Below, piece by piece: positions 15,880 to 22,696 of a stretch of 41,050 bases of DNA. The first letter of the stretch is position 1, and each line of letters opens with the position of its first letter. The notes beneath the pieces are model-generated. The model was not told the origin of the DNA, did no database searches, and saw only the letters and a program-made list of their open reading frames with translations. The position numbers and the translations under genes were made by a program. The stretch is from JAYFNU01 sp034933305 (GTDB lineage: Bacteria; Bacillota; Clostridia; Oscillospirales; Ruminococcaceae), in contig JAYFNU010000020.1 of assembly GCA_034933305.1 (NCBI GenBank), forward strand, positions 1 to 41,050, written 5' to 3'.

Positions 15880-17109
15880 ATGGCCAGAAAGATCATCGTC
15901 GGACAATCCGGCGGCCCGACGGCCGTCATCAACGCCTCGCTCGCGGGCATCATCAGCGTGGCGAAACAGCATGAGGATCTCGAGATCTGGGGAATGCGCA
16001 ACGGCATCGAGGGCTTCCTTGCGGAGCGCTTCGTCAATCTGCGCGACTACATCCGGACGGAGAAGGATCTCAAGCTGCTCATGCGCACGCCCTCGGCCTT
16101 TCTCGGCTCCTGCCGCTTTAAGCTGCCGACGCTCGAAAAGGATGAGAAGGTCTACGCGCGCATCTTCGAGATCCTCGAAAAGAACGGCATCGACGTCTTC
16201 ATGTACATCGGCGGCAACGACTCGATGGACACCATCGCGGAGCTGAGCACCTATGCCGAGCGCATCGGCAGCGACATCCGCTTCATGGGCGTGCCGAAGA
16301 CCATCGACAACGACCTCGTCATCACCGACCACACGCCCGGCTTCGGCTCGGCGGCCAAATACATCGCGACGTCCGTCAAGGAGCTCATCCGCGACAATAC
16401 CGTCAACGACATGAACATCGTCTCGGTCATCGAGATCATGGGCCGCGACGCCGGCTGGCTCGTCGGCTCCTCCTCGCTGGCCGAGGGCGCCGACTGCGCG
16501 GGGCCCGATCTCATCTATCTGCCCGAGCTCACCTTTGACGTCGACCGCTTCATCGAGCGCGTTTCGCAGATCCAGAAAGAGCGCCGCTCGGTCATCGTCT
16601 GCGTGTCGGAGGGCATCCGCACCGAGGACGGCCAGTATGTGTGCGAATACACGAACACCGCCTCGCGCGCGACCGACGCCTTCGGCCACAAGCAGCTCAC
16701 CGGCACCGCGCGCGTGCTGGCCGACGTCATCGCCATCCGCCTCGGCTGCAAGGTCCGCGCCATCGAGTTCAGCTCGCTGCAGCGCTGCGCCGCGCACCTT
16801 CAGTCGCGGACCGACATGGAGGAGGCCTTCAAGGCCGGCGCCTTCGCGCTGCGCAGCGCGCTCGAGGGAGTGACGGGAAAGCTCGTCATTTTCGAGCGCG
16901 TCAGCAATCATCCCTACGACATCGACCTCAAGCTGTGCGACGTGCGCCTTGTCGCGAACCTCAAAAAGGACGTGCCGCGCGACTGGATCAACGAAGAGGG
17001 CGATTACGTGACGAAGGAATTCCGCGACTACGTGCGGCCGCTCATCGTCGGCGAGGTCCGTCCCATCATGGAGAACGGCCTGCCGCGGCACATCGGCTAC
17101 ATCAAATAA
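15880..17109 (+). CDS. pfp: Pyrophosphate-dependent 6-phosphofructokinase
   Basis: Phosphorylates fructose-6-phosphate using PPi (reversibly) in glycolysis. The 409-residue protein starts after GGAGGAG. It has the phosphate-binding GGNDS (111-115), the PKTIDND motif (139-145), whose lysine is characteristic of PPi-using enzymes, and MGRDAGW (188-193 region) for the sugar phosphate. ATP enzymes have GGDGS and a glycine in place of that lysine. Asn in GGNDS instead of Asp is usual in this clostridial subgroup. Using PPi saves ATP, which fits an anaerobic fermenter. Confidence 0.92.
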   Translation: MARKIIVGQSGGPTAVINASLAGIISVAKQHEDLEIWGMRNGIEGFLAERFVNLRDYIRTEKDLKLLMRTPSAFLGSCRFKLPTLEKDEKVYARIFEILEKNGIDVFMYIGGNDSMDTIAELSTYAERIGSDIRFMGVPKTIDNDLVITDHTPGFGSAAKYIATSVKELIRDNTVNDMNIVSVIEIMGRDAGWLVGSSSLAEGADCAGPDLIYLPELTFDVDRFIERVSQIQKERRSVIVCVSEGIRTEDGQYVCEYTNTASRATDAFGHKQLTGTARVLADVIAIRLGCKVRAIEFSSLQRCAAHLQSRTDMEEAFKAGAFALRSALEGVTGKLVIFERVSNHPYDIDLKLCDVRLVANLKKDVPRDWINEEGDYVTKEFRDYVRPLIVGEVRPIMENGLPRHIGYIK

Positions 17110-17137
17110 TATCAACACGGTTAAGGGGGTGGTGAGC

Positions 17138-18307
17138 ATGCGTCAGCTCAAACGCACATGGGTCGAGATCGACCTCGACGCGCTCGCCCACAATTTCGGC
17201 GCCATCCGCGCGAAGGTCGGCCGCGGGGTCGACATCATGGCCATCGTCAAGGCGGACGCCTACGGGCCCGGCGCGCGCCAGGTGGCGCAGACGTTCGAGG
17301 CGCAGGGCGCCGACTGGTTCGGCGTATCCAACATCAACGAGGCGAAGGAGCTGCGGCGCTTTGGCATCTCGAAGCCCATTCTCATCCTCGGCTACACGCC
17401 GCCCGAAAATGTCGGCGAGCTCGCCCAGCTCGGCATCACCCAGACGATCCTCGGCGCGGACTATGCGCGCGGTCTGTCCGAAGCGGCGGCGCGCGCGGGC
17501 GTGCGCCCCGACGTCCACATCAAGCTCGACACCGGCATGTCCCGCATCGGCTTTTCCTCGCGCGACGCAGAGGCCGCCGCCGCGCAGATCGCCGCCGTCT
17601 GCGACGATCCGCATTTCCGCGTCACGGGCATGTTCACCCATTTCGCCGTCGCGGACGAGCCGGACGATCCCCGCAGCGTCGCGTATACGAAGCAGCAGCA
17701 CGCGCTCTTTGAGGCGGTCGCGCAGCAGCTCGACGACCGCGGCTATACCTTCTTTCACAAGCACTGCTGCAACAGCGCGGGCACGATGCTGTATCCGGAA
17801 TACTACCATGAGATGGTGCGCCCGGGGCTCATTCTGTACGGGGAATCCCCGATGGACGCCGCCCACACGCCGCTCGATCTGCGCCCCGCGATGACGCTCA
17901 AGACCGTCGTGTCGCTCGTCAAGACCGTCAAAAAAGGAGAGAAGGTCAGTTACGGCTGCACCTTCACCGCCGACCGCGACATGACCGTCGCGACGGTCCC
18001 CATCGGCTATGCCGACGGGTATCTGCGCGCGCTGTCGGGCAAGGGGCTCGGCTACGTCGCCGGCAGGGTGTCGCCCGTCGTCGGCCGCGTGTGCATGGAC
18101 CAGATGATGCTCGACGTCACCGGCGCCGACGTGCGCGAGGGGGACACCGTCACGCTGTTCGGCGGCGGCTCGCCCATCTCGCTCGACAACATCGCGAAGA
18201 TCGCCGGCACGATCAGCTACGAGCTCATGTGCGGCATTTCGCGGCGCGTGCAGCGCGTCTATCTGCGCGGCGGCGAGGTCGTCGACGTGGTCGATTACAC
18301 CGAATAG
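17138..18307 (+). CDS. alr: Alanine racemase
   Basis: PLP enzyme that makes D-alanine for peptidoglycan. Lys38 in AIVKADAYGPG binds PLP. The second catalytic residue, a tyrosine, is in KVSYGCTF in the C-terminal beta domain, and the family's IGYADGY follows. I choose ATG 17138 because TAAGGGGG lies 8 bases before it; two GTG codons just upstream (17129, 17132) overlap that site. 389 residues is a normal length. The gene is followed by a short hairpin and then tRNA-Ser. Confidence 0.95.
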   Translation: MRQLKRTWVEIDLDALAHNFGAIRAKVGRGVDIMAIVKADAYGPGARQVAQTFEAQGADWFGVSNINEAKELRRFGISKPILILGYTPPENVGELAQLGITQTILGADYARGLSEAAARAGVRPDVHIKLDTGMSRIGFSSRDAEAAAAQIAAVCDDPHFRVTGMFTHFAVADEPDDPRSVAYTKQQHALFEAVAQQLDDRGYTFFHKHCCNSAGTMLYPEYYHEMVRPGLILYGESPMDAAHTPLDLRPAMTLKTVVSLVKTVKKGEKVSYGCTFTADRDMTVATVPIGYADGYLRALSGKGLGYVAGRVSPVVGRVCMDQMMLDVTGADVREGDTVTLFGGGSPISLDNIAKIAGTISYELMCGISRRVQRVYLRGGEVVDVVDYTE

Positions 18308-18318
18308 GGTATAAAAAG

Positions 18319-18342
18319 ACGGCGGCGGATGCCGCCGTTTCT
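18319..18342 (+). terminator. Weak terminator between alr and tRNA-Ser
   Basis: Stem ACGGCGGC (18319-18326) and GCCGCCGT (18331-18338) with GGAT loop, followed by TTTCTGT. With such a weak T-run, read-through into the tRNA gene is likely, as no separate tRNA promoter is visible. Confidence 0.6.
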
Positions 18343-18344
18343 GT

Positions 18345-18433
18345 GGAGAGATGGTCGAGCTGGTCTATGGCACCGGTCTTGAAAACCGGCGTGGGGAAAC
18401 CCACCGTGGGTTCGAATCCCACTCTCTCCGCCA
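18345..18433 (+). tRNA. tRNA-Ser(UGA)
   Basis: Complete 89-base class II tRNA. The acceptor GGAGAGA (18345-18351) pairs with TCTCTCC (18423-18429), then discriminator G and an encoded CCA (18431-18433). The anticodon stem CCGGT/ACCGG encloses loop CTTGAAA with anticodon TGA at 18380-18382. The long variable arm GTGGGGAAACCCAC is as expected for serine, and the T-loop is GGGTTCGAATCCC. It reads UCA and related codons. Confidence 0.97.
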
Positions 18434-18472
18434 AAAAAGCAGGCCCGCCGTCCGGCGGGCCTGCTTTTTTCA
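18434..18472 (+). terminator. Terminator of tRNA-Ser
   Basis: Stem GCAGGCCCGCC (18439-18449) and GGCGGGCCTGC (18454-18464), loop GTCC, flanked by A6 and T6. The same hairpin sequence reappears at 18593-18618. Confidence 0.92.
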
Positions 18473-18479
18473 TTTTCAA

Positions 18480-18620
18480 AAGAGAGTGGGATTCGCAAGG
18501 GAGCGGGAGTGAATGACAGCCCGGGGGGCTGTCAGAGCCGCGACTGACCGAGCCCGCAGGCGAGAGTCGAACCCCACTCTCTCCGCCAAAGCGCAGGCCC
18601 GCCGTCCGGCGGGCCTGCTT
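18480..18620. repeat. Structured element derived from the tRNA-Ser 3' end, with a copied terminator
   Basis: The right part (about 18575-18620) is a near copy of the tRNA T-arm, acceptor 3' strand, CCA and terminator. The left edge (18481-18495) is the exact reverse complement of the tRNA segment 18413-18427. The element therefore begins and ends with inverted copies that pair AGAGAGTGGG with CCCACTCTCT. Nested inside are GCGGG/CCCGC and the 9-bp hairpin TGACAGCCC/GGGCTGTCA. There is no room for a normal cloverleaf or anticodon arm, so it is not a second working tRNA. It could be a structured RNA, a decayed tRNA duplication or the remnant of a tRNA-targeting element. Confidence 0.7.
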
Positions 18621-18628
18621 TCAAATGC

Positions 18629-19312
18629 TTATTTTTGCGGCGGCACAAAGCCCGGCGTCCGCTCGATCGCCTGCAGGATCTCCCGCGCCGCGGCGCGCTT
18701 TTCGTCGCCGCAGCGGGCGCCGCACAGCCGCCGCGCCTTTTCGTATTCCTTCCGGTAATAGCGCAGCGCGTCTTCGCCGTCGCAGCGAAGCAGCCCCAGC
18801 GCCGCTTCGGCGGGGGACAGCGCGGCGCATTCGCCCGTATAGCGCGCCGTGAGCACTGTGTAGCAGCGCCCGCCCTCCTCCACCGCGCGCTCGGCGCAGG
18901 CGGAAAAGCCGTTCGCCGCGAGCCAGCGGCGCAGCCGTTCGTGGTGGGATGCCGGCACGAGAATCAGCCGCCTGTTTGCATCCCGCAGCCACGCGCAGTC
19001 CCCGATGATGTGCGCCGCGGTGTCGGGGCCGACGCCCGCGATCACGACGTCGTCAACCTCGCCGCATCCCACGCCGCGCAGCCCGTCGCACAGCACGGTT
19101 TTCGCGCGGCCGGCGAGGCCCAGCGAGGCGAACAGCGCGGCCGCCTTTTCGAGCGACGGCGCGCTGATGTCCGTCGCGACGGCGGCGCGCGCGATGCCGC
19201 TTTCCAGCACATAGGCGCACAGCTTGCCGTGGTCGCAGCCGACATCGGCGACCCGCGCGCCCGGCCGCACCGCCTCGGCCGCGGCCTGCAGGCGTTTTGA
19301 AAGTTTGATCAT
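18629..19312 (-). CDS. trmK: tRNA (adenine-N1)-methyltransferase TrmK
   Basis: Methylates N1 of adenosine 22 in tRNAs, a modification known from Gram-positive bacteria. The 227-residue protein opens KLSKRLQA and has SAM motif I DVGCDHG (23-29), then VATDISAPSLEKA and VIAGVGP (usually IAGMGG in the family, so slightly divergent). The helical C-terminal tail is as in YqfN/TrmK. The ATG at 19312 has no ribosome binding site; the preceding bases are the T-run of a terminator. TrmK is often next to the sigA operon, but not here. Confidence 0.88.
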   Translation of the reverse strand: MIKLSKRLQAAAEAVRPGARVADVGCDHGKLCAYVLESGIARAAVATDISAPSLEKAAALFASLGLAGRAKTVLCDGLRGVGCGEVDDVVIAGVGPDTAAHIIGDCAWLRDANRRLILVPASHHERLRRWLAANGFSACAERAVEEGGRCYTVLTARYTGECAALSPAEAALGLLRCDGEDALRYYRKEYEKARRLCGARCGDEKRAAAREILQAIERTPGFVPPQK

Positions 19313-19318
19313 GACAGC

Positions 19319-19352
19319 AAAAAGCGCCGGCCGGTATCCGCGGCGCGGCGCT
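19319..19352 (-). terminator. Terminator between the DUF1858 gene and trmK
   Basis: On the minus strand AGCGCCG (plus 19346-19352) pairs with CGGCGCT (19323-19329) and is followed by a T-run (19319-19323). It lies only 7 bases before the trmK start codon, so expression of trmK must depend on read-through or on a start site inside this hairpin. Confidence 0.7.
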
Positions 19353-19364
19353 GTTCCGTTTCGT

Positions 19365-19565
19365 TTATTTTGCGGACAGGTGCGCGTTGATCTTCGCGAC
19401 GAGCTCGTCCGGATCGGTCCCGTGGACCGCGCACGCCTGCTCGATGGTCTCTCCGCGGGATGCGGGGCAGCCCAGGCAGTGCATGCCGATCTCGAAAAAG
19501 AACTGGGCGGTGTCGACGTCCTGATCGAGGATATCGCCGATCACGGAATCCTTTGTTACGTTCAT
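19365..19565 (-). CDS. DUF1858 / prismane-associated redox disulfide domain protein
   Basis: Small 66-residue protein of the hybrid-cluster-protein-associated family. It contains MHCLGCPAS, with Cys30 and Cys33 forming the predicted redox disulfide, followed by ETIEQACAVHG. These proteins are common in anaerobes and often lie near hybrid cluster protein or redox genes. The exact role is not established. Of two ATGs, 19565 is chosen because GGAGG is 7 bases before it but only 1 base before the other (19571). A promoter lies upstream at 19594-19622. Confidence 0.88.
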   Translation of the reverse strand: MNVTKDSVIGDILDQDVDTAQFFFEIGMHCLGCPASRGETIEQACAVHGTDPDELVAKINAHLSAK

Positions 19566-19593
19566 TGTCATGCCTCCGTTTGTTGTTGGGATG

Positions 19594-19622
19594 ATTATAG
19601 CATGTTTCTTCCGTTTTGAAAA
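19594..19622 (-). promoter_or_regulatory. Promoter of the DUF1858 gene
   Basis: On the minus strand TTTTCA (19617-19622), 17 bp, TATAAT (19594-19599), with TGC directly before the -10 (extended -10). Confidence 0.7.
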
Positions 19623-19645
19623 GACGCTGCGCGCCGGGGGAAAAT

Positions 19646-19674
19646 AAAAGGGCGTCCTTGCGGACGCCCTTTTG
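19646..19674 (-). terminator. Terminator of the zinc-ribbon gene
   Basis: Stem GGGCGTCC (19650-19657) and GGACGCCC (19662-19669), with AAA before and TTTT after, so it works in both directions. It lies right after the minus-strand zinc-ribbon gene. Confidence 0.88.
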
Positions 19675-19683
19675 GCATTCGAT

Positions 19684-19968
19684 TTATCTGCCTTCCTCTT
19701 CCTTCATCTTCGCGAAGCAGTCGCTGCAGTAAACAGGACGGTCCTCACGGGGCTTGAAGGGCACCTTCGCCTCGCCGCCGCAGCGGGCGCACGTCGCCGT
19801 GAACATCTCACGGTTGGTACGGCCGGCGTTCTTGCGGGCGTCGCGGCAGTTCTTGCAGCGCTGGGGCTCGTTCTCAAATCCGCGGCTCGCGTAGAATTCC
19901 TGCTCGCCGGCCGTGAAAACGAATTCCTGGCCACATTCTTTGCATACAAGGGTTTTGTCTTCGTACAT
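19684..19968 (-). CDS. Zinc-ribbon domain protein with four CxxC pairs
   Basis: A 94-residue protein with CxxC pairs at Cys9/12, Cys38/41, Cys60/63 and Cys81/84, enough for two zinc ribbons. The first half (TLVCKECGQEFVF then QRCKNCRDARK) and second half (TATCARCGGEAKVPF then VYCSDCF) each fit the CxxC-x(17-25)-CxxC zinc-ribbon family seen widely in Firmicutes. The function is unknown; nucleic-acid or protein binding is usual for such folds. The start has GAGGAGAAC upstream. It follows sigH and the tRNA-like element on the same strand. Confidence 0.85.
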   Translation of the reverse strand: MYEDKTLVCKECGQEFVFTAGEQEFYASRGFENEPQRCKNCRDARKNAGRTNREMFTATCARCGGEAKVPFKPREDRPVYCSDCFAKMKEEEGR

Positions 19969-20005
19969 GTGCTTTGTTCTCCTCTTTCAGTTGGGAAAAA
20001 ATAAT

Positions 20006-20079
20006 TTGGATTGCCCCCGGACGGTACCGACCCGACGTCTTTGGAAACCAACGCTCTTCCTTTAAGCTACAAAGGGCAT
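20006..20079 (-). other. Degenerate or non-canonical tRNA-like element behind sigH
   Basis: On the minus strand the sequence opens TGCCCTTTGTAGCTTAAAGG and closes CCGGGGGCAATCCA. The ends pair (TGCCCTT with GGGGGCA, two wobble pairs). The TAGCTTAAAGGAAGAGC segment looks like a D-arm. In the middle TTTCCAAA looks like an anticodon loop, and by alignment to bacterial tRNA-Trp the triplet would be CCA. However, the anticodon stem is broken, the T-loop (GGTACC) lacks the usual TTC, and the whole is about 5 bases short. It is either a decayed tRNA or an unusual structured RNA. It lies 23 bases after the sigH stop. Confidence 0.4.
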
Positions 20080-20101
20080 ACAGCGGACCTCTCGGCCCGG
20101 C

Positions 20102-20659
20102 TTATTTCAGTTTTTTTCTCGCGCGCTGCAGCGCGTTGTCGACGGATTTCGGCGTTGTGCCGAGGCGCGCGGCCACCGCGTTGTAATCATATCCGAGCAG
20201 ATACAGAGCGAGAACATTTCGTTCGAAATCGGAAAGATGGTCGCGGATCTTCTGCCGGAGTCCCGCGTACTCCTCCCGCGCGATCGCCTGTTCCTCCACG
20301 CTCGCGCCGTCCGGAAGCGCCTCGGCGCCCTCCGCGCTCAGCGAAACATATCCGCTCAGCGGCCGGTGCTTTTTGCGCGCCGCCCTGCGGACGGCCTCCG
20401 TCATGCCGTTGCCGATGCACGACAGCGCATAGGTGGAAAAGGAAGCGCCCTGCGTTTCGTCGTAGGACTCGACCGCCCGGAACAGACCGATGAGGCCTTC
20501 CTGGATGAGGTCGTCGCTCTCAAGGCCGCTCACGCTGACGGCGTTTGCCCGCCGGCGTATGTACGGCATATACGCGGCCATCAGCCGCGCGAGAGATTCT
20601 TCGCCGGATTCGCCGGCGCCGGAAGCTTGCTTTTTCAGTGTTTTTACCTTGATGATCAA
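20102..20659 (-). CDS. sigH: RNA polymerase sigma factor, SigH type
   Basis: Sigma-70 family factor of 185 residues related to the sporulation and stationary-phase sigma-H. Region 2 is visible at about residues 25-95 (SDDLIQEGLIGLFRAVESYD, then FSTYALSCIGNGMTEA). Region 4 is at 140-185 (FERNVLALYLLGYDYNAVAARL with the helix-turn-helix TPKSVDNALQRARKKL), the ending typical of SigH. The start is a TTG at 20659 with only a weak ribosome binding site, yet the promoter upstream is perfect, so translation may be the limiting step. Confidence 0.87.
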   Translation of the reverse strand: MIIKVKTLKKQASGAGESGEESLARLMAAYMPYIRRRANAVSVSGLESDDLIQEGLIGLFRAVESYDETQGASFSTYALSCIGNGMTEAVRRAARKKHRPLSGYVSLSAEGAEALPDGASVEEQAIAREEYAGLRQKIRDHLSDFERNVLALYLLGYDYNAVAARLGTTPKSVDNALQRARKKLK

Positions 20660-20683
20660 ACCACAGATTACCCGTACTGAGAT

Positions 20684-20712
20684 ATTATAATAGTTTCACA
20701 AAAATTTGTCAA
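20684..20712 (-). promoter_or_regulatory. Consensus promoter of sigH
   Basis: On the minus strand TTGACA (20707-20712), 17-bp spacer and TATAAT (20684-20689): both boxes and spacing are exact sigma-A consensus. It sits just before the MATE gene's stop codon at 20724-20726, so sigH has its own start although it follows the MATE gene. Confidence 0.88.
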
Positions 20713-20723
20713 GATTTATCTTT

Positions 20724-22073
20724 TTATATATCTCTTGTGACGTTTTTTATGTAATCGCCCTTCAGAACGCGGCACAGGCACAGCGCGATGCGCACGAAGA
20801 CGTCGCTGCGCAGGCAGACGTAGACCCAGAGGATGGGAAGTTTCCAGACGAAACCGGCGAGATAGCCCATCGTGACGCCGATGCCCCAGGTGCAGCCCGC
20901 GTCGACGGCGAAGGCGAAGCGCGTGTCGCCGGCGCCGCGCAGGATGCCGACGATGCAGGTGGTCTCGAGCGGCGCGAAGAGCATGATGACGGCCATGACG
21001 CCCATGATGTCGCGGGCGAGCGTCTTTGTCCCGGCGCTGACGTTGTAGAACGCGAGCATGGGCGTGCGCAGCGCGAGGATGATGCCGCACGAGAGCACCC
21101 CGACGCCCATCGCGATGACGAGGAACGTGCGCCCCATCTTTTTCGCCTCTTCCGTGCGGCCCGCGCCGATGGCCTTGCCCATGAGCACCGCCGCGGCGTT
21201 GCCGACGCCGAACATCATGACCATCGCCAGCTGCTGCGCGACGCTCGCGATGCTGTTGGCGGACACGAAAACGGAGCCGATGTTGCCGATGATGGCGGCC
21301 TGCGTCACCGAGCCGAGGCTCCAGATGAGCTCGCTGCCCACGACGGGCAGGCTGTGGCGGATGAAGTCCGCCCACAGCTCGCGCTCGCGCTGAAAGATCA
21401 TGCGCAGGCGGAAGCCGATCTTTTTCTCGGCGAAGGTCGAATAGAGCGCGACGATCAGGAATTCCGACATGCGCGCGATGACGGTGCCCCAGGCGGCGCC
21501 GACGAGCCCCAGCGCGGGGAAGCCGAATTTGCCGAAGATGAAGGCGTAATTGAAGAAGCCGTTGACGAAAAAGGAGACGCAGTAGACGCCCGTCGCGAGC
21601 TTGACGTTCTCGACGCCGCGCAGCGCCGTCAGATAGCAGTTCGAGACGCCGTAAAAGACGTACGACAGCACCACGACCCGCAGATACGCGGCGCCCGCTT
21701 CGATGACGTCCGGCTCGTTCGAGAAGATGTCCATGACCTGCAGCGGAAAGGAAAAGCAGACCGCCGCGAACAGGACGGAGGCCACCGCGACGCAGCGCAT
21801 CGAGATGCCCATGACGCGGCGCACGACGTCGGTGTTGCCCCGCCCCCAATACTGGGCGATGAGCACCGAGCCGCCCGACGCGAGACCGAAGCTGAAGATC
21901 ATGAACACAAAAAAAGGCTGGTTCGCGAGCGAAGCCGCCGAAAGAGCGGTATCGCCGAGCGAGCCGACCATGATCGTGTCCAGCATCTGTACGCCGAAGC
22001 CTATGATGTTCTGCAGCGCGATCGGCACCGCGATCGCCAGCATGGAGCGATAAAAAGCTTTGTCCCTGATCAT
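20724..22073 (-). CDS. MATE family efflux transporter
   Basis: A 449-residue protein with about twelve membrane segments in two related halves, the MATE fold that exports drugs or metabolites against Na+ or H+. The N-terminal half contains IMVGSLGDTALSAASLANQ and the family pattern GSVLIAQYWGRG. The second half repeats this with QAAIIGNIGSVFVSANSIA and LMGKAIGAGR. The start ATG at 22073 gives MIRDKAFYRSMLAIAVPI; longer readings run into tRNA-Leu. The substrate is unknown. It lies alone upstream of sigH. Confidence 0.9.
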   Translation of the reverse strand: MIRDKAFYRSMLAIAVPIALQNIIGFGVQMLDTIMVGSLGDTALSAASLANQPFFVFMIFSFGLASGGSVLIAQYWGRGNTDVVRRVMGISMRCVAVASVLFAAVCFSFPLQVMDIFSNEPDVIEAGAAYLRVVVLSYVFYGVSNCYLTALRGVENVKLATGVYCVSFFVNGFFNYAFIFGKFGFPALGLVGAAWGTVIARMSEFLIVALYSTFAEKKIGFRLRMIFQRERELWADFIRHSLPVVGSELIWSLGSVTQAAIIGNIGSVFVSANSIASVAQQLAMVMMFGVGNAAAVLMGKAIGAGRTEEAKKMGRTFLVIAMGVGVLSCGIILALRTPMLAFYNVSAGTKTLARDIMGVMAVIMLFAPLETTCIVGILRGAGDTRFAFAVDAGCTWGIGVTMGYLAGFVWKLPILWVYVCLRSDVFVRIALCLCRVLKGDYIKNVTRDI

Positions 22074-22167
22074 GAAACCTGCTAGTAAATCCGTAAATCC
22101 TTCTGAACCTTTCCGAGTATAGCAGAAGAGGGCGCAAAAAACAACAGCCGTCTCAAACTGTAATCTA

Positions 22168-22197
22168 TTGAAACAACTTCGGGCGCTGTGGTATAAT
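22168..22197 (+). promoter_or_regulatory. Promoter of tRNA-Leu
   Basis: TTGAAA (22168-22173), 18 bp, TATAAT (22192-22197) preceded by TG (extended -10). The expected start is about 6 bases before the mature tRNA. Confidence 0.75.
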
Positions 22198-22209
22198 CGA
22201 AAAGCATCA

Positions 22210-22296
22210 GCCGGTGTGATGGAATTGGCAGACGTGCGGGACTCAAAATCCCGTGGTGGCGACACCGTGCGGGTTCGACCCCCGCCACCGGCACCA
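22210..22296 (+). tRNA. tRNA-Leu(CAA)
   Basis: Complete 87-base class II tRNA. Acceptor GCCGGTG (22210-22216) pairs with CACCGGC (22286-22292), then discriminator A and encoded CCA (22294-22296). The anticodon stem CGGGA/TCCCG encloses loop CTCAAAA with anticodon CAA at 22244-22246. The long variable arm is GGTGGCGACACC. It reads UUG. Confidence 0.97.
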
Positions 22297-22304
22297 AAGC
22301 GCTT

Positions 22305-22347
22305 GAAAGCTCACAAACCCTTGCGATCAGGGCGTTTGTGAGCTTTC
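22305..22347 (+). terminator. 14-bp hairpin after tRNA-Leu
   Basis: Perfect stem GAAAGCTCACAAAC (22305-22318) with GTTTGTGAGCTTTC (22334-22347); the loop can add two more pairs. It is followed by TCCTTTCC rather than a clean T-run. Confidence 0.7.
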
Positions 22348-22369
22348 TCCTTTCCCCGCGGCGAGCCGC

Positions 22370-22418
22370 AAGAACCGGAGGCCCCTGCCTGCTTGACTGC
22401 AGGGCCTCCGGTTCTTTT
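22370..22418 (+). terminator. Second terminator downstream of tRNA-Leu
   Basis: Stem from AAGAACCGGAGGCCC (22370-22384) with GGGCCTCCGGTTCTT (22402-22416), extended by TGC/GCA with one bulged C, followed by TTTT. Confidence 0.85.
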
Positions 22419-22648
22419 GCCGTTTCGGAGGGCCGCCATCCCCGACGAGAAGGATGCGCCGGTGATTATTGCGCCGGCTGACGCGGCTGTCCGAGCCGCG
22501 ACAACGATACGATCATTGCCATTCAAAACAAGCTTCACAGCGCGGTGCTGCTCGCGTTCGATGCGGAAAAGGAACACGGCGAAGCGGAGGTTTACTGTCC
22601 TATACACAGGAAGCCGGCGGTTCGCCGCATAAAGCGGCCGGAACAAGG
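22419..22648. other. Non-coding or decayed stretch
   Basis: About 230 bases between the tRNA-Leu terminators and the next hairpin. Short open readings exist on both strands, but none has a ribosome binding site or a family I can name. It may be the worn remnant of a gene or of an inserted element. Confidence 0.5.
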
Positions 22649-22680
22649 AAAGCCCGGGGAGGTCATCCCCGGGCTTTTTG
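22649..22680 (+). terminator. Strong hairpin before the AraC gene end
   Basis: 12-bp stem AAAGCCCGGGGA (22649-22660) with TCCCCGGGCTTT (22666-22677), continuing TT. It terminates plus-strand transcription and could also serve the minus-strand AraC gene, which ends 17 bases away. Confidence 0.8.
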
Positions 22681-22696
22681 CCGCTGTTTTTTGCCG

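Noticed and set aside
14019..16037. Long minus-strand reading frame opposite cimA
   Set aside because: Shadow of cimA with Arg/Ala/Asp-rich content, no start signal and no family.
18091..18516. Reading frame crossing the end of alr and the tRNA-Ser gene
   Set aside because: Contains the tRNA and terminator; frequent spurious gene call at such sites.
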